A DNA stretch of 14,865 nt, from NCBI GenBank assembly GCA_004297315.1, contig SCTU01000175.1:1-14865 (forward strand). The letters are read 5' to 3'. The notes under the pieces are model-generated. The model made no database searches. It worked only from the letters and a program-made list of their open reading frames with translations, and had not been told where the DNA came from. Position numbers and translations under genes: made by a program. Numbering within the stretch: position 1 is the stretch's first letter; every line of letters begins with the position of its first letter. Of this stretch, positions 6,147 to 13,067 are shown piece by piece. This DNA is from Dehalococcoidia bacterium (lineage in GTDB: Bacteria > Chloroflexota > Dehalococcoidia > UBA2979).

Positions 6147-7628
6147 ATGACGGAATCTGCTCGGAATGCGAGACTACCGGCAATGGACCTCGCCACCCTT
6201 GTCCGGATTGGCCGCCGCTGGTGGTGGCTCGTCTTGAGTGCGGCCGTCCTCGGAGGCCTGGGCGCGCTGCTGGTGTCCACGCGGATCGTCCCGTCGTACG
6301 AAGCGCGGACGACGCTGCTCGTCATCCAGCGACAGAACGAGGGCATCGTCCAGCTCAACGACCTCCAGACCGCGGAGCGACTGGCAAACACATTCTCCCG
6401 CCTCGTGACGCTCCGCCCCGTACTGGACCGCGCGATCCAGGACGGCAGCCTGCCATTCGACGCCATTGAGTTGGAGAAGCGCGTCGGTGTGACGAATCCG
6501 CGCGGCACGCAACTTCTTGAAGTGACTGCCCGCGCCTCGAACGCAGAACTTGCCGCGCGCACCGCCAACACCGTTGCCCGCGCCTTCATCTCCTCAAACG
6601 AGGCATCTCTGACGAGCCGGCCGGGACAAGTGTCCGTCGTCGAGGAGGCGCTCCCGCCGGAGCATCCCGTGTCGCCGCGGCCGCTGGTGAATGCCGCGCT
6701 GGGAGTGGTGCTGCTTGCCCTCGCGGCGATCGCCGTGATCCTCGCGGTCGATTACCTCGACGACACGGTGAAGTCGGGCGACGACGCCGTCGAGCGCACC
6801 GGCCTCCCAATCCTCGCGCGGATCGAGCAGTTTGGGCGGCTGCACGACGCGCGCGAACAGCTGCAGGCGGCCAACCGGCCTCGCTCGACGATCGCCGAGG
6901 CGTACCGCGCCGCGCGGACTAACCTTTCATATGCCATCGACCTCGGGCGTGACCGCCGCCTCGTATTGGTGACTTCACCGGGGCCGGGCGAAGGCAAGAC
7001 CACCACCACCGCCAACCTTGCCGTGGTGTTCGGGCTCGCCGGCCACCGCGTGTGCGTCATGGACACCGACCTGCGCCGCCCCACCATCCATAAGGTGTTC
7101 GGCGTCGACAACTCGAAGGGGCTGACGACGCTGCTCCTCGCGCGCGAGCCGGACATCGACCGCACGCTCACGCGCTCGCTCTACACGAACGTCTCCGTAC
7201 TCCCCTCCGGCCCCCTGCCGCCGAACCCTTCCGAGTTACTCGGTTCGGCGCGGATGCAGGAAATCCTCGACGGGCTGCGCGAGCGGTTCGACGTGGTACT
7301 GATGGACTCGCCGCCTGCGCTGGTCGTCACGGACGCGTCCGTCCTCGGCATGCTCGCCGACGGGCTGGTCATCGTGGCGCGCGCTGGCAAGACGCGGATG
7401 GGCGAGTTGCGCGCCACCGTCACGGAACTCGCGCAGACCGGTCGCCCGATGGCGGGCCTGATGCTGAACCGCGTCAGCACGCGCGACGCCGGTTACTACT
7501 ACTACTACCAATACGGCCGGGGCTACGGGCCGAAGGAGGGCGAGCAGGACTCGGGTGGACCGCGCCTGAGACTGCAGAGCCGCACCAGCAGCGCGACCGG
7601 AGACGCCGAGCCGACGGGCACGGACTAG
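6147..7628 (+). CDS. Wzz-domain tyrosine autokinase (BY-kinase) for polysaccharide export
   Basis: 493-residue fused chain-length regulator and bacterial tyrosine kinase of the inner membrane, which controls polymer length and export of surface polysaccharide. The first membrane segment follows RRWWW (about residues 25-45), a Wzz-type outer region follows, and a second segment lies near residues 180-203. The kinase domain has Walker A GPGEGKT (279-285, Lys284), Walker A' VMDTDLRRP and Walker B VLMDSPP. The tyrosine cluster YYYYYQYGRGYG begins at Tyr450 and is followed by a hydrophilic tail of about 33 residues. An in-frame ATG at 6183 (Met13) is an equally possible start, since MDLATLVRIGRRWW fits the usual Wzz N-terminus; neither start has a clear ribosome site. 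It is divergent from the surface-protein gene and 30 bp before a phosphatase gene. Its polysaccharide may come from the cluster at the left end. Confidence 0.9.
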   Translation: MTESARNARLPAMDLATLVRIGRRWWWLVLSAAVLGGLGALLVSTRIVPSYEARTTLLVIQRQNEGIVQLNDLQTAERLANTFSRLVTLRPVLDRAIQDGSLPFDAIELEKRVGVTNPRGTQLLEVTARASNAELAARTANTVARAFISSNEASLTSRPGQVSVVEEALPPEHPVSPRPLVNAALGVVLLALAAIAVILAVDYLDDTVKSGDDAVERTGLPILARIEQFGRLHDAREQLQAANRPRSTIAEAYRAARTNLSYAIDLGRDRRLVLVTSPGPGEGKTTTTANLAVVFGLAGHRVCVMDTDLRRPTIHKVFGVDNSKGLTTLLLAREPDIDRTLTRSLYTNVSVLPSGPLPPNPSELLGSARMQEILDGLRERFDVVLMDSPPALVVTDASVLGMLADGLVIVARAGKTRMGELRATVTELAQTGRPMAGLMLNRVSTRDAGYYYYYQYGRGYGPKEGEQDSGGPRLRLQSRTSSATGDAEPTGTD

Positions 7629-7645
7629 ACCGCGACGCTTCCCGG

Positions 7646-7651
7646 TATCCT
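7646..7651 (+). promoter_or_regulatory. Possible leaderless -10 element TATCCT before the phosphatase gene
   Basis: TATCCT ends 7 nt before the ATG at 7659 and no Shine-Dalgarno-like sequence lies between. This spacing is what a leaderless transcript starting at the ATG would show. No -35 is apparent. It would give the phosphatase its own promoter in addition to read-through from the kinase gene. Confidence 0.28.
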
Positions 7652-7658
7652 GCGGCTC

Positions 7659-8156
7659 ATGGCTCTCAGTTCCCTTCGTTTCTTCCGACGACCGCAGCAG
7701 CGAGCCCGCGTCGACCGCGTCGCGCCGTGGCTCTACCTCGGTCCCGCCCTCGACGAGGCCGGCTACCGCGACCTGCGTGCCCAGGGCGTGACGCACGTGG
7801 TTGACCTGCGCGCCGAGAATGCCGACGACAGCGAACTGATGGCGGCGCTGGGCCTGCGCTGGCGCCACTTGCCGATCGTCGACCGCGGCGCACCCGCCCT
7901 CGAACAGATGGACGAGCTTCTCGCCTGGATCGAGGCCGAATCGCTTGGCGGTGATGAGCCCGTGCTGTACCTGCACTGCCACGCCGGGCTCGGGCGCACG
8001 CCGACCGTCGCGATCGCGTTACTGATGCATCGCGAGATCCCGCTTGCCGACGCTCACCGCTACGTCCGTGCCGCACGCCCGAACGCGCAACCCACCGCGG
8101 CGCAGGACGCATTTCTGAAAGCCCTCGCACGTCGCCTGGGCCGAGACGAGGGCTAG
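7659..8156 (+). CDS. Dual-specificity-type protein phosphatase
   Basis: 165-residue cytosolic phosphatase of the CX5R cysteine-dependent superfamily. The P-loop is HCHAGLGRT, with nucleophile Cys107 and Arg113, and Asp75 in LPIVDRGAP is the likely general acid. The N-terminal WLYLGPALDEAGYRDLRAQG resembles the start of dual-specificity phosphatase domains, and length is normal for a compact one. Such enzymes use a cysteinyl-phosphate intermediate on phosphotyrosine or phosphoserine/threonine, and some relatives act on RNA or lipids. It starts 30 bp after the BY-kinase, so the tyrosine cluster of that kinase is a reasonable substrate guess; this is inferred from position only. Known capsule systems usually use PHP-type or low-molecular-weight phosphatases, so this pairing is somewhat unusual. 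Its stop shares CTAG with the convergent gene. Confidence 0.85.
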   Translation: MALSSLRFFRRPQQRARVDRVAPWLYLGPALDEAGYRDLRAQGVTHVVDLRAENADDSELMAALGLRWRHLPIVDRGAPALEQMDELLAWIEAESLGGDEPVLYLHCHAGLGRTPTVAIALLMHREIPLADAHRYVRAARPNAQPTAAQDAFLKALARRLGRDEG

Positions 8157-9463
8157 GGCCGCGGCCCCACGCGTGGGGCGACCTGGCGCACGTCGACCAC
8201 GGTCACGTCCTCGCGCTCGTGCAGGACGGTCGTGACGTACCAGAGCGGGAAGGTCTGCCGGTCGTCGAACGTGTCGACCCGGCCGTCCTCGGGCACGCCC
8301 GCGAGGGCCGCGCGCGCCTCCTTGACCAGCGTCGTGTCGCCGCGGCGCGAGACGTCGTGCCCCACCCACACGGCCCAGAGCCCGAATAGCCCGACTGCCA
8401 CGAGGCCAAGCGCGGCCCGCGCGCCTCGATCACGGAGGCGCTGCGTCGCCCAGTCCCACGCGGAGACGACGCCCCATCCGGCGAAGAGGGCGAGCGCCAT
8501 CGTCGTGCCCTGCAAGTAGTCTTCGCGGCCCGACACCGGGTACGCCGAGATGAAGACCGTAAGCAGCGCGAACCAAACCCCCAACACGAGCGCGAGCGCT
8601 CCGCGCGTGCGCGCGACGGCGAACGCACCCGGGATGAGCAGCAGCCACGCCGGCGGCGGCAACTGGCCGAGCGCGTTTCGCACCGTCTCCGGCACGGCGG
8701 AGGCCACCATCCGCGGCGATCGTTCGAGGGCGTCTCGATAGGTGGCGCCAAGGAAATGGTCGGAGAGGCCACGCAGCGATCCGGTGTCGCCCCAGGCGAT
8801 TGCCGCGTCCGCACGCAGCCAGAGGTATGCGACGGAGTAGGCCATTGGAAGCAGAAAGAGCCCGGCGCACCACGCCGTCTCGCGCCCGCGAGGCCCGCGT
8901 GAGCCGGCGAGTGCGGCGACGAGAATCGGGAAGGCGAGGGCAAGGCCGGTGAGGTGGCTCGCCACGAGCAGCCCCAGCACGAACGCGAAGACGCGCCAGT
9001 GCCGCCCCCGACTCGCATCGGCACCCAGCACCAGCGCCAGGGCGGCGAGGACTGCCTCCAGTGCATAGACCTCGGTGACCGTGGCCTGCGCCCAAACGAC
9101 GGGCGCGAGGCCGAAGAAGAGGCCCGTGCTCGCCGCCCCCCACCATGGCGTCTCGGGGCGCCATCGACAGGCGGCGACGCTCACGAGCGCGCCCGCGAGC
9201 GCCATCAGCACAACTGAGAGCAAGTTGGTGCGCAGGGCCGGCTCAGCGGCGGGGACCACGCCCAGCGCGAGGCGCGCGAGCGGAAGCCAGAGCGCCTCAC
9301 CCGACGGATGTGCCACGCCCAGCACCGCGGCGACCGACACGAGTTCGGCGCTGTCCACGGTGCCGTGCAGTACGCCGATCGTCGGCCCGACCGTCCAACC
9401 ATAGAGCGCGCCGAGGATGAGTCCGGCGACGAGCGCCGAGAGCAGCGTGGCACGGGCGTTCAT
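8153..9463 (-). CDS. DUF2723 polytopic membrane protein, putative protein O-mannosyltransferase
   Basis: 436-residue polytopic membrane protein. The first hydrophobic segment (about residues 6-24) is followed by the block DSAELVSVAAVLGVAHPSGE, which matches the DUF2723/TMEM260-like family hallmark (Asp near Glu, then LGVAHPxG). The Asp-Ser-x-Glu lies in the first outer loop, as in GT-C glycosyltransferases. Many further hydrophobic segments follow, with a short soluble C-terminal part (about 380-436). The length is short for the family, whose members often carry a longer C-terminal region. The start at 9463 is chosen because the membrane domain begins at once and a TACGCT box lies 6 nt upstream; the frame is open up to 9619, but the extra residues look non-coding. 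Its stop overlaps the phosphatase stop. Family fairly sure; transferase activity and acceptor are inferred. Confidence 0.75.
   Translation of the reverse strand: MNARATLLSALVAGLILGALYGWTVGPTIGVLHGTVDSAELVSVAAVLGVAHPSGEALWLPLARLALGVVPAAEPALRTNLLSVVLMALAGALVSVAACRWRPETPWWGAASTGLFFGLAPVVWAQATVTEVYALEAVLAALALVLGADASRGRHWRVFAFVLGLLVASHLTGLALAFPILVAALAGSRGPRGRETAWCAGLFLLPMAYSVAYLWLRADAAIAWGDTGSLRGLSDHFLGATYRDALERSPRMVASAVPETVRNALGQLPPPAWLLLIPGAFAVARTRGALALVLGVWFALLTVFISAYPVSGREDYLQGTTMALALFAGWGVVSAWDWATQRLRDRGARAALGLVAVGLFGLWAVWVGHDVSRRGDTTLVKEARAALAGVPEDGRVDTFDDRQTFPLWYVTTVLHEREDVTVVDVRQVAPRVGPRP
8164..8179. repeat. 16-bp perfect palindrome
   Basis: GCCCCACGCGTGGGGC reads the same on both strands. 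It lies in the last codons of the DUF2723 gene, 7 bp past the phosphatase stop. No T-run follows in the phosphatase direction, so it is a poor terminator; it might form a hairpin that protects an mRNA end, or be chance in GC-rich code. Confidence 0.4.
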
Positions 9464-9469
9464 CGACGC

Positions 9470-9475
9470 AGCGTA
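9470..9475 (-). promoter_or_regulatory. Possible leaderless -10 element TACGCT before the DUF2723 gene
   Basis: Minus-strand TACGCT ends 6 nt before the chosen ATG at 9463, with GCGTCG between and no ribosome-binding sequence. This fits leaderless initiation and supports that start over the longer open frame. No -35 is evident. Confidence 0.28.
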
Positions 9476-9533
9476 ACGCGAGGGCTCGGCACGCTCTCGC
9501 TTCGGGACGAATGGAGGGACGGGCGCGTATGCC

Positions 9534-10280
9534 CTAGTCGTCCTGGCCGTAGTCGTGGTCGGGATAGTTAACGATGCCGGCCTTCCAGTAGCCGCGCGTG
9601 TGCATCGAGGCGGGAGCAAGGCCGCGTTCCTCGATCAGGTGCCGGCGGATGCGGCGCATGATGCCCGACTCGCACGCGAGGAAGACCTGGCCGGCGCCCT
9701 CGGGCAGTTCGATTGAGCGTACGGCCGTCTCGAGGGCTTCGCCGGGAACCTCACCGGCGCGGACCCACCACGTCTGCACCTGTGCGGGGCTGGGGAGCGG
9801 ACGCTCCTCGGCAATGTCGTCGACCTCCGCGATCACGATCGCGCGGGCTGACGCGGGGAGCGCCTCAAGCACCATGCTCATCGCAGGCACAGCGCAGGCG
9901 TCGCCCGCAAGAAGGTGCCACGCAGCCGATGGGTCGACCGTGTGGCCTCGGCCGCCCGGGCCGCGCAGGTCGACGGCGTCGCCCGGCCGTACGGCCGAGG
10001 CCCAACGCGATCCGGGGCTGTCGCCGTGCAGGATGACCTCGATCTCGATCTCGCGGCGGGCGGCGTCGAACCGCTTCGGCGTGTAGGCACGCACCTCGTT
10101 GGTGCCGGGGAGCATCACCTTGATGTGCCCGCCGAGCAGCGGCGTCCCGAAGCCCTCGAGGGCGTCGCCGCCGAGGACGATCCGCACGGTCTTCGGCGTC
10201 ACCCGCTCCACGCGCCGCACCTCAACCGTGCGGAAGCGCTTGTTGGGCGGGTCGGCGACGGGCGGTGTGGCCTCGGGCAT
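9534..10280 (-). CDS. Siderophore-interacting protein, FAD-dependent ferric reductase family
   Basis: 248-residue cytosolic flavoprotein of the SIP/ViuB family, expected to reduce iron in ferric siderophores with NAD(P)H. The FAD-binding beta-barrel carries RAYTPKRFD, corresponding to the RxYTPR flavin motif, then SPGSRWASAVRPGDAVDLRG and GPGG, and the NAD(P)H-side GDACAVPA, which is GDETALPA in many relatives. The C-terminus has FLACESGIMRRIRRHL and RGYWKAG, which is typical of the SIP C-terminal domain. The ATG at 10280 is preferred since GAGGTGA, a near-perfect Shine-Dalgarno match, lies 5 nt upstream; a GTG at 10289 would add three residues and use up that site. No siderophore synthesis or transport gene is visible, so it may serve another iron or flavin role. 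Separated from ndk by 39 bp on the same strand. Confidence 0.87.
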   Translation of the reverse strand: MPEATPPVADPPNKRFRTVEVRRVERVTPKTVRIVLGGDALEGFGTPLLGGHIKVMLPGTNEVRAYTPKRFDAARREIEIEVILHGDSPGSRWASAVRPGDAVDLRGPGGRGHTVDPSAAWHLLAGDACAVPAMSMVLEALPASARAIVIAEVDDIAEERPLPSPAQVQTWWVRAGEVPGEALETAVRSIELPEGAGQVFLACESGIMRRIRRHLIEERGLAPASMHTRGYWKAGIVNYPDHDYGQDD

Positions 10281-10319
10281 TGGTGTCACCTCGATCGCCT
10301 CGCTCGGACGTGGTGACGG

Positions 10320-10772
10320 CTACAGTTCGAAAACCCAGCCGTCGGTGGCGCGCTTCCATTCGAGGACGGGCAGGCCGCGGAACCAAATGCCGACCTCGCG
10401 GGCGGCGTCGTCGAGGTTCGCAGAGCCATGGACGAGGTTACGCCCGATCTCCAGACCGAAGTCGTGCCGGATGGTGCCCGGGTTCGCCTCGACCGGCTTC
10501 GTCGAGCCCATCGTCTGACGGCACGCAGCGACGGCGCCCGAGCCCTCGAAGACGGCGGCGATGATCGGGCAGGCGGTGATGTACTCGATCAGGCCCTGGT
10601 AGAAGGGCTTGCCGACGTGCTCGGCATAGTGCTCCGCCGCCGTCGCCTGGTCGGCCTGCACGAGGCGCAACGCGACGATCTTCAGCCCGCGCTGCTCGAA
10701 CCGCTTGAGGATCTCGAATGCCAGCCCGCGCTGCATCGCGTCCGGCTTGATCAGGACAAGGGTGCGCTCCAT
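10320..10772 (-). CDS. ndk: Nucleoside-diphosphate kinase
   Basis: 150-residue cytosolic enzyme that moves the gamma-phosphate between nucleoside tri- and diphosphates. The sequence is complete and canonical: ERTLVLIKPDAM at the N-terminus with Lys9, RGLKIVALRL, NPGTIRHDFG, and the phospho-accepting His115 within RNLVHGSANL. Length is typical (about 135-155). The ATG at 10772 follows GGAAGAGAG upstream, an imperfect ribosome site. It lies 38 bp after tsaB on the same strand and may be read from the same transcript. No damage or unusual residue seen. Confidence 0.96.
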   Translation of the reverse strand: MERTLVLIKPDAMQRGLAFEILKRFEQRGLKIVALRLVQADQATAAEHYAEHVGKPFYQGLIEYITACPIIAAVFEGSGAVAACRQTMGSTKPVEANPGTIRHDFGLEIGRNLVHGSANLDDAAREVGIWFRGLPVLEWKRATDGWVFEL

Positions 10773-10810
10773 GTAATGCTCTCTTCCGTATCTCGGCTGT
10801 CTCTCGACCG

Positions 10811-11497
10811 TTATCGCTGCCTGGGCGGGGTGATCGAGGGCGGACGGAGGTAGACGGCGTCCACCGCGCCCGGGTCCCCGAAGAGGCTGCGGGCCCGCGC
10901 GATCCGAACCAGGTGCACTGCCCGCGCCTCAGCCCGCGCATCAGTGTCGCCGCCCCGGCTCGCAATGTCTCGCACCTCGCGGAGCGCCTCGGTCAGTTCG
11001 CCCACCCAGATCGCGGGCTGCGGCGCGTCCCTGACAACGTCCGCCGGGCGCGCGATATGCGGCTCGGCGTAAACCGCGGGGAGGTCGCCGCCGGCGCGCG
11101 GGGCGTAGCCGGCCCACGCGATGGCCTCCGGGCCCGCGTCGTGGACCGCGATGACGACCGGGCCGCCCTCAACGAGGTGAGGCCACGCATCGGCCTCGAG
11201 CCGGCCGACGCCTGCCAACGGCACGCCAAGGCCGAGCGCGAGCCCCTGCGCGGTCGCGATGCCGGTTCGGAGGCCGCCATACTGCCCCGGCCCCGCGCAC
11301 ACGGCGATGCGCGCGATCTCGCCGCGGGTGACGCCAGCCCTAGCCAGCAGCGCATCGAGGGCTTCAAGCAGTTCGAGCGACATCGTCGTCGCGACGCGCC
11401 AGGAGTGCTCCGCGACAACGCGGTCGCCCTCGAGCAGCGCGAGTGAGGCGTTGTCGGCCGCCGTGTCGATCCCGAGGTCGTAGCGCGCGCTACCCAC
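10811..11497 (-). CDS. tsaB: tRNA threonylcarbamoyladenosine synthesis protein TsaB
   Basis: 228-residue ASKHA-fold partner of TsaD in the enzyme complex that adds the threonylcarbamoyl group to A37 of ANN-decoding tRNAs. The N-terminal lobe shows YDLGIDTAADNASLALL and the hallmark GPGQYGGLRTGIATAQGLALGL (usually GPGSFTGLRxGxxxAKGLA). The second half is divergent, as is normal for TsaB. A GTG at 11497 is chosen because family members begin only a few residues before the IDT motif; it overlaps the 3' end of tsaE by 8 bp, implying coupling. A second GTG at 11521 would add eight residues. TsaD and the TsaC/Sua5 enzyme are not in this window and must be encoded elsewhere. Confidence 0.9.
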   Translation of the reverse strand: MGSARYDLGIDTAADNASLALLEGDRVVAEHSWRVATTMSLELLEALDALLARAGVTRGEIARIAVCAGPGQYGGLRTGIATAQGLALGLGVPLAGVGRLEADAWPHLVEGGPVVIAVHDAGPEAIAWAGYAPRAGGDLPAVYAEPHIARPADVVRDAPQPAIWVGELTEALREVRDIASRGGDTDARAEARAVHLVRIARARSLFGDPGAVDAVYLRPPSITPPRQR

Positions 11498-11969
11498 GGG
11501 CGCCGAGCCCGTCCAGCACACGGTCGTAGCGGTTGCCGCGTGAGGCGATGGTGATCCGGCGGTGCTTCGGCTGGCCCTCGACGCCTTCGAGGATCACGAG
11601 CAGGTGCTCGCCCGGCAGCACGCTCATCCCGCGCTCCGGCCACTCGACGAGGAGGACGCCGTCGCGCGCCTCCTCGATCAGGTGGAGGTCGGCGACCTCC
11701 GCCGGGTCAGTGAGGCGGTAGAGGTCGGCGTGATAGAGACGGCGCGCGCCATCGTGGCGCGCCATCAGGACGAAGGTTGGGCTGGTGACCGCCGTCTCCA
11801 CCTTCAGTCCTTGCCCGACGCCCTGCGCGAACGCCGTCTTGCCGGCGCCCAGCGTCCCCTGCAGCAGCACCACGTCGCCCTCGCGCAGGAGTTTCGCCAG
11901 GCGGCGGCCGAGGGCGCGCGTCTGGGCAACGCCCGTCGTGACGAGAGTGAGCCGGTTGGCGGTGCTCAT
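11490..11969 (-). CDS. tsaE: tRNA threonylcarbamoyladenosine synthesis ATPase TsaE
   Basis: 159-residue P-loop ATPase that works with TsaB and TsaD to reset the tRNA t6A complex. Walker A is GTLGAGKT (38-45, Lys44). Other family marks are VTSPTFVLM, YHADLYRL and VEWPERG, in the expected order, and the length matches the family (about 150). The ATG at 11969 has GAGG 5 nt upstream. It begins 21 bp after thiL and overlaps tsaB at its end, so thiL-tsaE-tsaB look co-transcribed, an order seen in many bacteria. Confidence 0.95.
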   Translation of the reverse strand: MSTANRLTLVTTGVAQTRALGRRLAKLLREGDVVLLQGTLGAGKTAFAQGVGQGLKVETAVTSPTFVLMARHDGARRLYHADLYRLTDPAEVADLHLIEEARDGVLLVEWPERGMSVLPGEHLLVILEGVEGQPKHRRITIASRGNRYDRVLDGLGARG

Positions 11970-11990
11970 GGACGCCTCATACGTGCGAGG

Positions 11991-12992
11991 TTACGGGCGC
12001 CGCTCGCCAGAGTCGCGCGTCTGATCCCAGCCGCGCCGCGGCGGCTCGTAGGCCTCGCCGTCCTCGCCCCAGACGATGACCTCGCCCGGGTGCTCGGCGA
12101 CGACGCGGCCGATCAGCGTGACGGGCACCTCCGGCGTGTCCAACGCGACGAGGGCGGCGCGGGGGCCGGTCAGGACAAGCTCGAAGTCCTCGCCACCACC
12201 GAGGGCGAGGTCGAGCGCCGCTGACGCGCCGAGCGCGTCCACCGCGGCCGGGTGAAGGGGCAGCGACGCCGCCGCCAGTTCGATCCCGACTTCCGAGGCC
12301 ACGGCGATGTGGCCGAGGTCCTGCATGAGGCCGTCAGAGACGTCCATCGCGCAGCGGATGCCGGAGGCCGCTGCCGCCCGGCCGAGGGCGACCCGCGCGA
12401 CGGGCCGGCGGTGCGCCAACAGCAGCATCTCGACGCCGACCTCGGCCGCCCGCCCGGCCTCGATTACCGCCAGGCCGGCAGCGGACGCGCCCGGAGTGCC
12501 GGAGACGGCCACGAAGTCGCCCGCGCGCGCCCGCGATCGGCGCAGCAGCGGCGCATCGGCGGTGCCGGTCTCGATCTTGCCGTAGGCGGCGATGCTGATC
12601 GCGGTCGCCGGGCCGCGCACGATGTCGCCACCCGCGACGCGCACGCCGTGGAGGCGGCACGACTCGGCGAGGCCCTCGACCAGGGCGTCGAGGTCGTCGA
12701 CGGTGAACGCCGGGCCGAGCGTCATTGCGATCAGCAGGTACTGCGGTTCGGCGCCCATCGCCGCGAGGTCGCTGACGTTGGCGGTGACGGCGCGCCAGCC
12801 GACGTCGCCGTATGCCATCGTGTCGGTGCGCCAGTGCGTGCCCTCGACGAGCGCGTCGATCGTTGCGACGGCGATGCCGGGCCCGGTCCGCCACGCCGCC
12901 GCGTCGTCTCCTGGCGGTACGATGAGGTCGTGCGCAGCCGCGTCTCCGAGGCGCGCGATGATCCGATCGATCAGAGCGAATTCGCCGAGCAT
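11991..12992 (-). CDS. thiL: Thiamine-monophosphate kinase
   Basis: 333-residue cytosolic enzyme that phosphorylates thiamine monophosphate with ATP to give thiamine pyrophosphate, the active cofactor. It belongs to the PurM/ThiL fold family. Motifs in order are GDDAA (28-32), TIDALVEGTHW (44-54; TDxLVEGVHF in relatives), ANVSDLAAMGA (71-81), RVAGGDIVRGP (118-128), MDVSDGL (216-222) and GGGEDFEL (265-272), so the metal- and nucleotide-binding acids are intact. The ATG at 12992 is chosen because GAGGG lies 4 nt upstream and it starts the family alignment (MLGEFALIDRI); the frame is open to a GTG at 13037, which would add 15 unlikely residues. No other thiamine gene is present and no TPP riboswitch is seen. 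It is 75 bp downstream of gyrA. Confidence 0.94.
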   Translation of the reverse strand: MLGEFALIDRIIARLGDAAAHDLIVPPGDDAAAWRTGPGIAVATIDALVEGTHWRTDTMAYGDVGWRAVTANVSDLAAMGAEPQYLLIAMTLGPAFTVDDLDALVEGLAESCRLHGVRVAGGDIVRGPATAISIAAYGKIETGTADAPLLRRSRARAGDFVAVSGTPGASAAGLAVIEAGRAAEVGVEMLLLAHRRPVARVALGRAAAASGIRCAMDVSDGLMQDLGHIAVASEVGIELAAASLPLHPAAVDALGASAALDLALGGGEDFELVLTGPRAALVALDTPEVPVTLIGRVVAEHPGEVIVWGEDGEAYEPPRRGWDQTRDSGERRP

Positions 12993-13067
12993 GACGCCCT
13001 CGTGACCGGCTACCCACGTGCCTTCGTTGGCGGGCACGAAGCCGCCCGCGGGCCCGAGTGTACGTCG

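Noticed and set aside
13030..13049. Small hairpin GCGGGC / GCCCGC between gyrA and thiL
   Set aside because: Only 6 bp with an 8-nt loop and no T-run; such pairs are common by chance in GC-rich DNA, so I did not call a terminator or attenuator.
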